From positions 1 through 10,943 of the forward strand of contig JAHEOA010000087.1 of the NCBI GenBank assembly GCA_018609825.1: a stretch of DNA of 10,943 nt, read 5' to 3'. Position numbers and translations under genes: made by a program. The stretch is from Candidatus Bipolaricaulota bacterium (GTDB lineage: Bacteria; Bipolaricaulota; Bipolaricaulia; RBG-16-55-9). Below the pieces are notes generated by a model. It searched no databases, was not told where the DNA came from, and worked only from the letters and a program-made list of their open reading frames with translations. Numbering within the stretch: the first letter of the stretch is position 1; each line of letters begins with the position of its first letter. Below are positions 1 through 8,845 of the stretch, piece after piece.

Positions 1-396
1 AACGACCCTCAGGTGACGGTCGTGTCGCTGCACAGCTCGCCCAACTTTCCCGGGACGGGCCTCTGGTCCCACGGCAACTGCCACAACTATCCGCTGTCGT
101 TCGACTGCGGGGAAGCCGTCTATCTGGAGACGTTGGAGGAGGCCCTCGACGGGGTCGACCTCAGCGACGTGGAACAAGTGGCGGTCTCAGCGGGGTTTGA
201 CACCGACGAGCGCGATCCGCTCGCCTCGCTCGGGCTCGCCATCGACAGCTATCGCCGGATCGGCGGGCGCATCGCCGAGCTCGGGCTGCCGACGTTCGCC
301 GTGCTTGAGGGCGGCTACGATCCCGAGCGACTCGGCCCGGACATCCACGCGTTCTGCCAGGGACTCGCCGACGACGCGTCCTATGACGAGGGCTGA
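1..396 (+). CDS. Histone deacetylase family / acetylpolyamine amidohydrolase-like protein, 3' part
   Basis: The frame is open from base 1 to the TGA at 394-396, so the N-terminal part lies outside the window and only the last 131 codons are seen. The family removes acetyl groups from acetylated lysines, polyamines or related amides using a zinc ion. The fragment holds two family landmarks. SAGFDTDERDPLASL contains the Asp (bases 199-201) that matches the third zinc ligand, and LEGGYDPERL contains the Tyr (bases 316-318) that matches the catalytic tyrosine. The first Asp-x-His zinc pair and the active-site His pair would lie upstream. SLHSSPNFPGTG near the left edge also fits the family. The last 16 bp overlap the end of the convergent lipoprotein gene. 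The substrate cannot be told from this fragment. The GTG at base 13 is internal and not the start. Family assignment is sure; subfamily is not. Confidence 0.9.
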   Translation, partial: NDPQVTVVSLHSSPNFPGTGLWSHGNCHNYPLSFDCGEAVYLETLEEALDGVDLSDVEQVAVSAGFDTDERDPLASLGLAIDSYRRIGGRIAELGLPTFAVLEGGYDPERLGPDIHAFCQGLADDASYDEG

Positions 397-1769
397 CACG
401 CCGGAATATCCGAGCTGAGCTGGAGCCAGAACGTCTCATCCTGGATGTCCCAGCTCTCGGGCGCCGACGCGAACAGCTCCAATGGCACGTTCGCCAAGTC
501 GGGCCCGTTCTGTTGGCGGGCGCCGATCGCATGGCCGAGCGGGTGGCGAATGTCGGTGGAGTAGATCGTGACGAGATAGCCCTGGAAGCGCGAGCCGAGT
601 TGCCACTGGGCTAGGTTACGAACGGTGTTGAGCAGATGCCCGCGACAGATTGGCTCGTCCTGAACGTAGAGGCTGACCCTGCCCATGCGGAACTGGCCGC
701 ATAGCTCACCGCACTTCGCCGCATCCGAGGCCAGCTCCTCGATCTCCACCTTCGTGCCCAACACCCGCGTCGCTTCGTCGTTGAGATAGGCCGTGTTGGC
801 GTTGATCGTCACTCGGTCGTCCTCAGGGGCCTCGCTGTTCCATGTCAGGGCGCCGAGGTAGTGGGCGTAGTCGCGCGGCGCCATGAAGCTCTCCCGGACG
901 GCGTTGTAGAGCTGGACGTTGATCAAATCGGCGTTGGCTTGGGTCCGCACCAGATCGAGGATGTCGCGCAGCACAGCCCCGATCTCGTCTTGGTTCAGCC
1001 GATCAGGTGCGTCGACGACGTACTTGTAGAACAGCGACCGTCCCCGCGAGGAGTTGGTCGAGGACGCCGGCCTGGCCTGTTGGTAGGTCACGACCGACTC
1101 GCCCAACTCGACCGATCCCTGCGCCGCCTCGTTCGGGTCCACCTCCACGACGACCTCCGCCTCATCGGTCTGGCCCTGACGGTCGGTGACCGTCAGCGTC
1201 GCCTGATGGCGGCCCGGCTCGGTGTACGTGTGCGAGACCTCGGTGCCCGTGGCGCTCGCGCCGTCGCCGAAGTCCCACTGGTAGGACGTAATCTCCACGC
1301 TCGGATCCGCGGATGATCGTGACGCGTCGAAGACGACGTCCATCGGCGATCTGCCGCTCATGTACTGGAGCAGGACGTCGTCCTCGTTGCGGGGATTCCG
1401 GATGCTGGCGCGCGCCTGCGGGCCGACTTGGACCTGAATCGTGATCCCGTCGGTGGAGGTGTCCCCCCCATCGTCGCTCACCGTGAGCTCCACACGGTAT
1501 TCGCCGGTGCTGTCGTAGGTGTGGGTCGGATCGGCCTCGGAGCTGGTGCCACCGTCGCCGAAGCTCCACGCGTACGACGCGATCTCGCCGTCCGGGTCGG
1601 CAGCGTCGGCCTCGAACGCGACCTCTGCGCCCTGGACGCCGCCCTCGCTCGGGGCCGTAATGCTTACCTCGGGCGGCTCGTTCGGCGAGGAACAGCCGGC
1701 AAGCAACGCGAGCCCGACCATCAACAGCCCCGTCATAGTGTGGGCTAAAGTCGCTATCCTCGTGGTCAT
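381..1769 (-). CDS. PKD-domain lipoprotein with unrecognised C-terminal domain
   Basis: 462 residues. Residues 1-26 form a lipoprotein signal peptide (hydrophobic 13-24, lipobox LLAGC, lipidated Cys26), so the mature protein should be anchored in the envelope. Two PKD beta-sandwich domains follow. The first is at about 33-115 (SYAWSFGDGG, then HTYDSTGEYRVELTV) and the second at about 118-212 (SYQWDFGDGA, then HTYTEPGRHQATLTV). PKD domains usually act as extracellular binding or spacer modules. Residues about 218-462 match no family I recognise; they carry Cys353, Cys357, Cys375 and Cys458, enough for two disulfides. The start is the ATG at 1767-1769, preceded on this strand by GGGGGAG about 10 nt away. 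The gene lies 137 bp downstream of the EEP gene on the same strand. Its 3' end overlaps the convergent deacetylase gene by 16 bp. Lipoprotein and PKD calls are firm; the function is unknown. Confidence 0.9.
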   Translation of the reverse strand: MTTRIATLAHTMTGLLMVGLALLAGCSSPNEPPEVSITAPSEGGVQGAEVAFEADAADPDGEIASYAWSFGDGGTSSEADPTHTYDSTGEYRVELTVSDDGGDTSTDGITIQVQVGPQARASIRNPRNEDDVLLQYMSGRSPMDVVFDASRSSADPSVEITSYQWDFGDGASATGTEVSHTYTEPGRHQATLTVTDRQGQTDEAEVVVEVDPNEAAQGSVELGESVVTYQQARPASSTNSSRGRSLFYKYVVDAPDRLNQDEIGAVLRDILDLVRTQANADLINVQLYNAVRESFMAPRDYAHYLGALTWNSEAPEDDRVTINANTAYLNDEATRVLGTKVEIEELASDAAKCGELCGQFRMGRVSLYVQDEPICRGHLLNTVRNLAQWQLGSRFQGYLVTIYSTDIRHPLGHAIGARQQNGPDLANVPLELFASAPESWDIQDETFWLQLSSDIPACQPSS

Positions 1770-1906
1770 GCTGGCTTGTCTCCCCCATCTGCCATGCTCG
1801 ATTGGGCGCTCGTGAGATTAGCATACGATCGTCGGGCAGTGCACCTTTCACTGTGACCCGCTCGGCCCGTCGAACTTCGCATCGTTGGTCGAGCGAGGCG
1901 GACAGG

Positions 1907-2974
1907 CTAATCCGGAAGGCGCAACTCCGCGATCACGGGGAAATGGTCGGAGATGTGCAGGGCGTCGTGCTGTCGCACACAGTGCGGGCCGAGTTCGAGG
2001 GAGGCGGGCAGGAAGAGATAGTCAATGGTCTTGTTCGGCCTCTCGACATTCGGGTCGTTGGGAAAGTGCGTGAACCATTCCGACGCCATCGGGCCTGTCA
2101 GTTCCTCGAGCCTGGGAACGGACTGGTAATCGTCAAACAGCGGCGTGATCTCCGTCGCGTCGTCGTTGAAGAAGGCCTGCTGGCTCGGCTGGAGCCGCTC
2201 ATACGACTCGGGCGCGGGCGGCAGCATGTTGAAGTCCCCGCCGATGAGCCAGGGGTGGCCGTCAGCAGCGATGCGCTGCAAGATGGCTTGGATCTGCTCG
2301 ACATGACGAGCCATGAGGCCCGTTCCCTTGGCGAAGGCCTCCAAATGGGTGTTGAGCGCGACGAAGTCACGGTCGCCGTCGACGGGCAGCCGGACCTCCT
2401 GGACCGCGCGGCGGAGGCCGAAGTGCTTGGTGATCGGATCCGCCGGCTTGAGCGCGAGCTGATGCCGGATGCCCTCGTCGATGCGGTATTTCGACAGAAC
2501 GACGAGCTTCATCCCGACGCTGCCGAGGATGCGCGGATGCGGCACGAAGGGGGCGCGCCAGTAGAACGCCGAGCTATGGCACGCGTAGTCGTCGGGAAGC
2601 TGCTGGCGCAGCCGGGCCAGCTCGTCGATGTACTCGGTCCGGACGGCGCCGTCGTAGACCTCTTGAAGCAATACCAGATCGGGGTCCTCCGCGCGGATGA
2701 CGCGAGCGACCTCGGCCGTGGTCGCCTCGATGTCCTCGGGTTCGACCTGGGCATCCGGTCCGCCCTCGTAGAAGAAGAAGTAATCCTTGCCGGCCATGTA
2801 CTGGACGTTCCAGTTGAGGACTTTCACCGACTGGCCCGGCGACAACGTCGGGACGTCGCTGCTGCAGTGGACGGGCACCTGCTCGAGTTCGGACGGCTGG
2901 TAGACGGCGAACCAGGCCCACAAGCCTGCCGACAACGCTGCCCCGAAGAACGCCAGGATGATCCACTTGATCAT
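1907..2974 (-). CDS. Membrane-anchored endonuclease/exonuclease/phosphatase (EEP) family protein
   Basis: 355 residues. Residues 4-24 are one hydrophobic segment after Lys3, so it is either a membrane anchor or an uncleaved signal; the positive N-terminus predicts a catalytic domain on the periplasmic side. The EEP fold, shared by DNase I, exonuclease III, sphingomyelinases and inositol phosphatases, spans about 50-354. The expected metal and catalytic positions are present: Asn56 (LNWNV), Glu105 (LLQE), Asn208-Thr-His210 (NTHLEAF), Asp247 and Asn249 (GGDFNM), Asp318 (IDYLF), and Asp343-His344 (SDHFPV). It therefore looks catalytically intact. EEP proteins cleave phosphodiester or phosphomonoester bonds, and the sequence alone does not separate a nuclease from a phospholipase or phosphatase. 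The start ATG has GGAGAGG about 7 nt upstream. It lies between ppdK and the PKD lipoprotein gene, all on one strand. Confidence 0.92.
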   Translation of the reverse strand: MIKWIILAFFGAALSAGLWAWFAVYQPSELEQVPVHCSSDVPTLSPGQSVKVLNWNVQYMAGKDYFFFYEGGPDAQVEPEDIEATTAEVARVIRAEDPDLVLLQEVYDGAVRTEYIDELARLRQQLPDDYACHSSAFYWRAPFVPHPRILGSVGMKLVVLSKYRIDEGIRHQLALKPADPITKHFGLRRAVQEVRLPVDGDRDFVALNTHLEAFAKGTGLMARHVEQIQAILQRIAADGHPWLIGGDFNMLPPAPESYERLQPSQQAFFNDDATEITPLFDDYQSVPRLEELTGPMASEWFTHFPNDPNVERPNKTIDYLFLPASLELGPHCVRQHDALHISDHFPVIAELRLPD

Positions 2975-3050
2975 GCGCGACCCTCTCCATGCCGTATCCG
3001 CCGAAGGCGGGTCGGCCCCGCTTCACACGGCAGATCGACCCGCACGGCCC

Positions 3051-3056
3051 ATTTTA
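3051..3056 (-). promoter_or_regulatory. Possible -10 box for the EEP gene
   Basis: On the minus strand this reads TAAAAT, five of six matches to the sigma-70 -10 consensus, in otherwise GC-rich DNA about 75 bp upstream of the EEP start. No good -35 box sits 16-18 bp further upstream, so this is only a weak candidate. It lies beyond the hairpin at 3128-3152 and could restart transcription there. Confidence 0.2.
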
Positions 3057-3127
3057 CGACATGGCGGACGCGACAACTAGACGCCGGCTTGATTGATGCC
3101 GCCGACCGTCGTCACGGACACCGAGCG

Positions 3128-3152
3128 GCGGGAGCCCTTGTAGGGCTCCCGC
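3128..3152 (-). terminator. GC-rich hairpin downstream of ppdK, probable terminator
   Basis: A perfect 11-bp inverted repeat (GCGGGAGCCCT at 3128-3138 and AGGGCTCCCGC at 3142-3152) encloses a 3-nt loop. It begins about 40 bp past the ppdK stop, where a terminator is expected. On the minus strand no run of T follows the stem, so it is not a textbook Rho-independent terminator. It may act as a transcript-end stabiliser, or in an organism that tolerates U-poor terminators. Confidence 0.55.
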
Positions 3153-3191
3153 TTTGCGAAAACTCGGAGGTTGATCCCGAAATGAATGGGC

Positions 3192-5861
<2,670 letters not shown>

Positions 5862-5872
5862 TGGGGTCAATT

Positions 5873-5879
5873 CCTCCTT
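5873..5879 (-). promoter_or_regulatory. ppdK: Shine-Dalgarno site fixing the ppdK start
   Basis: On the minus strand this reads AAGGAGG, a full anti-SD match, 11 nt before the ATG at 5859-5861. The spacing is slightly long, but no other in-frame start nearby has a comparable site. It supports rejecting the ATG at 5961-5963. Confidence 0.8.
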
Positions 5880-5945
5880 CGAAAGTTCGATGTCTCGAGA
5901 ATACCGGGTACTGCGATCGGAAAGCCATGGACCCTTCTGCACACA

Positions 5946-5974
5946 AAAATAGGACGGATGCATCAGATTGACGA
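5946..5974 (-). promoter_or_regulatory. Possible sigma-70 promoter for ppdK
   Basis: On the minus strand TCGTCA (5969-5974) and TATTTT (5946-5951) lie 17 bp apart, each matching four of six consensus bases. They sit in the 122-bp gap between the ATPase stop and the ppdK start, which is less GC-rich than its surroundings. The match is weak; ppdK could instead be read through from the transporter operon, because no terminator is visible here. Confidence 0.3.
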
Positions 5975-5983
5975 TGATTCAGG

Positions 5984-6709
5984 TCATACCGGCGTCTGCG
6001 ATCGATCAGCCCGGCGCTCGTCGCGGGCGATCTGGCCGTCCTCCAAGTGGATCACGCGATCCACGCTGCCCAAGAGTCGATCGTCGTGGGTGGCAAACAG
6101 GAACGTCACCTGGCGCTCCCGGTTGAGCTCGCGCATCAGCTCGATGAGGTTGTGCCCGGTCTCGGAATCCAGATTGGCCGTCGGCTCGTCGGCCAGCACG
6201 AGCGATGGGCCGGGCGCGACCGCCCGCGCCACCGCGACGCGCTGCTGCTGGCCGCCCGATAGCTTGTTGGGGAAGCGATCCGCGAAACCGTCGACGCCGA
6301 GCGTCTGGAGGACGTCCATGGCACGCTTGCGGCGCTCGCGGCCCGGCCGGCCCTGCAGTTCCATGACGAACGCGGCGTTCTCCAAGACCGTCAGGACGGG
6401 AATCAGGTTGTACGCCTGGAAGACGAAGCCGAGCTCGCGCAGGCGCACCTCCGCCAGCTCGGTGGCGTCCAGCTCGTTGAGCCGATGGCCGTTGACCCAG
6501 ATGGCCCCCTCGCTGGGACTGAGCAGCCCGCCGATCAGATGGAGCAGCGTCGACTTTCCGGATCCGCTCGGCCCGGCCAGCGCGGCGAACTCGCCCCGAT
6601 GCAGTTCCAGATCCACGCCGCGCAGCGCCGGGGTCTCGACGCCGTTGGTCCGATACGTCTTCGCCAAGCCTTCCGTTTGAACGACCAGTTCCGCGTTCGC
6701 TTCGCTCAT
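5984..6709 (-). CDS. ABC transporter ATPase, LolD/MacB type
   Basis: 241 residues. This is the ATP-hydrolysing subunit that drives FtsX/MacB-fold permeases at the inner membrane. All motifs are intact: Walker A GPSGSGKST (46-54), Q-loop Gln98 (FVFQAYNLIP), signature LSGGQQQRVAVARA (150-163), Walker B LVLADE (170-175) with TANLD after it, and H-loop His208 (FATHDD). The motif spellings FQAYNLIP and LADEPTANLD are typical of the LolD/MacB/FtsE group, not of importers. The start ATG (6707-6709) is preceded by GAAGGAG with 8 nt spacing. The same frame stays open far upstream, but that part runs antisense-like through the permease gene in a wrong frame and is not coding. It is the last gene of the four-gene operon, 41 bp after permease B. 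Its partners are inferred to be both permeases. Confidence 0.96.
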   Translation of the reverse strand: MSEANAELVVQTEGLAKTYRTNGVETPALRGVDLELHRGEFAALAGPSGSGKSTLLHLIGGLLSPSEGAIWVNGHRLNELDATELAEVRLRELGFVFQAYNLIPVLTVLENAAFVMELQGRPGRERRKRAMDVLQTLGVDGFADRFPNKLSGGQQQRVAVARAVAPGPSLVLADEPTANLDSETGHNLIELMRELNRERQVTFLFATHDDRLLGSVDRVIHLEDGQIARDERRADRSQTPV

Positions 6710-6750
6710 CTCGACGGCTCCTTCGTTTGCAGGGTCCGCGTCATCCGTGA

Positions 6751-7992
6751 TCAAGCCGCCCGCATGGCGTCGATCGGATCGAGCGAGGCGGCGTTGCGCG
6801 CGGGCAGCCACGACGCCGCCACGGCGATGCCGAGCATGGCGAGCGCCGAGATCGCCCCCTGGCCCACGGTCATGTGGAGGTTGAGCACGGGCTCGATGCC
6901 GATCTGCTCGTAGGTGTCCTTGTAGATGTCGGGCATGACCAGCCCGCTGCTCCAGTGCCAGACGAGGCCGCCGCCGATGGCGCTGCCGACGAGCGCTCCG
7001 ACAAGAGCCAGGACGGCGGCTTCCGCGGCGATCATGCCCAACACGCGGCGACCTCCGCTGCCCAGCGCCAGCACGACACCGAGCTCGTTCGTGCGCTCGT
7101 GGACGTTCAGAAAGAGCGTGTTGAGCACGACGAGACCGGCCAATAGGAAGAAGATCGACATGAAGCCGAGGTTGATGGGGCGCAGGATGTTGAGGAAGCC
7201 GACGGTCTGCGGGGCGACCTCGCGCCAGCTCTCCACGGCGAAGTCCTCGCCCAGGGTCTGACCGATCTCGTCGGTGACGCGCTGGATGCGCGGGTCGTCC
7301 CAAGGGCCGGCAATGTCGCCGACCAGCGCGGCGACCGACGTCGCGCCGTGGGGGAAGTCGATGGCGTTGCGCGCGTCTCGAAGCGGGACTTGGACGACCC
7401 GTTGCGACAACTGTTGCGACGGCGCGTTGAGGACGCCGACCACCGTGGGCGTCAGCACGCCCGTGCCCGTCTCCGGATGCGAGCTCAGCAGGATGATCCG
7501 ATCGCCGAGCTCCAGTCCGAGCTCCTCCAATAGCTGGGCCCCAACAACCGCCGTGCCGGCGTCGTCGGCCTGCAGATAGCGGCCCGCCTCGACCCAGCGA
7601 CCCATGAGGCTCATCGCTTGCGAGCGTGCCGGCTCGATCCCCTGCACGAGCACGCCCTTCGAGTCGTCGCCGGCCGAGGCGAGGGCCGGTAGCTCCAGGC
7701 GCGTGGTGTAGTGCGCGATGTCCGGGTTGTTCCGCAGGGCCTCCACGGCGGGTCTGATGTCGCGCACGATGGGAATCGTCTCTCCCACGACGTCGTAGTC
7801 GGCCTCGTGGATCTGCAGATGGCCGGTCTCCAGGCGCACCGTGTTGTCGAACAGGCTGCGCTCGAAGGCGCCCGTGAACCCCCACATCAGATCCAACAAC
7901 AGCACGGGCACCATCACCGCCAGCAGCGTCAGGACGCTGCGGCGCGGACTGCGGAAGAGATTGCGGAACGCCAGTCGCAGAATCAGTCGCAT
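6751..7992 (-). CDS. ABC transporter permease B, FtsX/MacB (LolC/E-like) family
   Basis: 413 residues with the four-helix MacB/LolCE layout. One helix lies at about 20-42, a large periplasmic domain (MacB_PCD-like) at about 45-270, and three helices at about 275-297, 318-345 and 377-395. The short stretch ERTNELGVVLALG after helix 2 and the C-terminal LPARNAASLDPIDAMRA are the usual FtsX-domain marks and the likely contact with the ATPase. GHLQIHEADY after helix 1 is shared in pattern with permease A (GDLQVHRQGY). The start ATG (7990-7992) has GGAG about 10 nt upstream. It follows the LolA-like gene by 34 bp and precedes the ATPase gene by 41 bp. It is clearly different in sequence from permease A, so a heterodimer like LolC-LolE is the simplest model. 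The substrate is unknown. Confidence 0.93.
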   Translation of the reverse strand: MRLILRLAFRNLFRSPRRSVLTLLAVMVPVLLLDLMWGFTGAFERSLFDNTVRLETGHLQIHEADYDVVGETIPIVRDIRPAVEALRNNPDIAHYTTRLELPALASAGDDSKGVLVQGIEPARSQAMSLMGRWVEAGRYLQADDAGTAVVGAQLLEELGLELGDRIILLSSHPETGTGVLTPTVVGVLNAPSQQLSQRVVQVPLRDARNAIDFPHGATSVAALVGDIAGPWDDPRIQRVTDEIGQTLGEDFAVESWREVAPQTVGFLNILRPINLGFMSIFFLLAGLVVLNTLFLNVHERTNELGVVLALGSGGRRVLGMIAAEAAVLALVGALVGSAIGGGLVWHWSSGLVMPDIYKDTYEQIGIEPVLNLHMTVGQGAISALAMLGIAVAASWLPARNAASLDPIDAMRAA

Positions 7993-8026
7993 CCTCGCTC
8001 GTCTCCGTCGAGCCTTCGAGGGGCGT

Positions 8027-8845
8027 TCATGGGCAGTCGTCCGGGCTCGCCAGGCACGCCTTCGTGAAGACGTTCTCGGGCAGCTCGATGCCGAACGCGT
8101 AGTCCTCGATGCGCTCCACCGTGCGACTGCCCTCCTGCGTCAGGTCGTCGAAGACCATCCGCAGGGGGAAGACCCGCTGCGAGTCGCCCTCGCCCACGGT
8201 CTCGAACCGGCTGAACTCGGCTTGGCGGATGAGCGTGTCCCGCTGGTCGTAATAGTCCATGCGGATCGTGGCGCAGTCGGACCCGCGCACGCGGATCTCG
8301 ATCTTTCCATACACCACCGGAGCCTCGGGCTTGGGCACCAGGCTCACCTGATAGACTCGATCGCCCTCGACGTCGGACTCCTCGTCGCTGGCGCCACGGG
8401 CGCCGAGCAGCTCCACGTTGAAGCTCTCGTCAAGCGTGCCCGCGTAGAAGTCCTGCAGCGACAGATCGGCGCCGAGAAAGTCCTCGCTGAGCGCGCTGGC
8501 CGGCAGCGAGATCGGCACGCCCGCCTCCGGATCGTAGAACCACAGGTCGTCGCCGTTTTGCAGATAGCCGGATCCGGCCTCGTCCTCGGGTTGGTGGATC
8601 CGGATCAGCGCCTTGTCGCCGCCCTGGCTCCAGACCTCCATGGCGTAGGTCTTGGAGAAATCCGGCCGGGTCAGCTCAAGCTGAATCGTGCCGTGGAACG
8701 TCCCTTCCACGAGGTTGGACCGGGCACAGTCGAGCACGTCCTGACCCGTCGGGTCGTCGGGGATCTGGGCTTGGCCCAGCGTCAGCCCGAGTCCCAAGCC
8801 GATTGCCAGCAGCATCAACGTTGTCGCTCGATAGCCCCTAAACAT
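8027..8845 (-). CDS. LolA-like periplasmic protein (outer-membrane lipoprotein-sorting protein family)
   Basis: 272 residues. Residues 1-26 form a Sec signal peptide (Arg3, Arg6, hydrophobic 8-23, cleavage likely after Ala26). The lipobox Cys is absent, so a soluble periplasmic protein is predicted. The body fits the LolA-like family often named outer membrane lipoprotein-sorting protein: QNGDDLWFYDPEAG, then SLPASALSEDFLGADLSLQDF, and the ending LPENVFTKACL. These proteins form a curved beta-sheet with a greasy cavity that can hold acyl chains. Cys40, Cys191, Cys264 and Cys271 could form disulfides. The start ATG overlaps the last 8 bp of permease A and has GGAGG 9 nt upstream, which points to translational coupling. 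It sits between the two permease genes, suggesting it receives their cargo. This is not proof that it is the housekeeping LolA; the cargo is unknown. Confidence 0.88.
   Translation of the reverse strand: MFRGYRATTLMLLAIGLGLGLTLGQAQIPDDPTGQDVLDCARSNLVEGTFHGTIQLELTRPDFSKTYAMEVWSQGGDKALIRIHQPEDEAGSGYLQNGDDLWFYDPEAGVPISLPASALSEDFLGADLSLQDFYAGTLDESFNVELLGARGASDEESDVEGDRVYQVSLVPKPEAPVVYGKIEIRVRGSDCATIRMDYYDQRDTLIRQAEFSRFETVGEGDSQRVFPLRMVFDDLTQEGSRTVERIEDYAFGIELPENVFTKACLASPDDCP

Noticed and set aside
1815..1826. A TATGCT -10-like hexamer upstream of the lipoprotein gene
   Set aside because: Only four of six matches and no acceptable -35 at 16-18 bp; not enough to call a promoter.
2998..3010. Small hairpin CCGCC-GAA-GGCGG upstream of the EEP gene
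   Set aside because: A five-base GC stem is too common in this composition to call a regulatory structure.
5862..5963. A 34-residue N-terminal extension of PPDK from the ATG at 5961-5963
   Set aside because: PPDK proteins begin at the MAQRRWVSLFEEG region; the extension is not family-like and has no ribosome site, whereas AAGGAGG precedes the inner start.
5984..7885. A single 633-residue fusion ending in the ABC ATPase
   Set aside because: Only the last 241 residues are protein-like. The upstream part overlaps the permease B gene in another frame, and the ATG at 6707-6709 has a good ribosome site.
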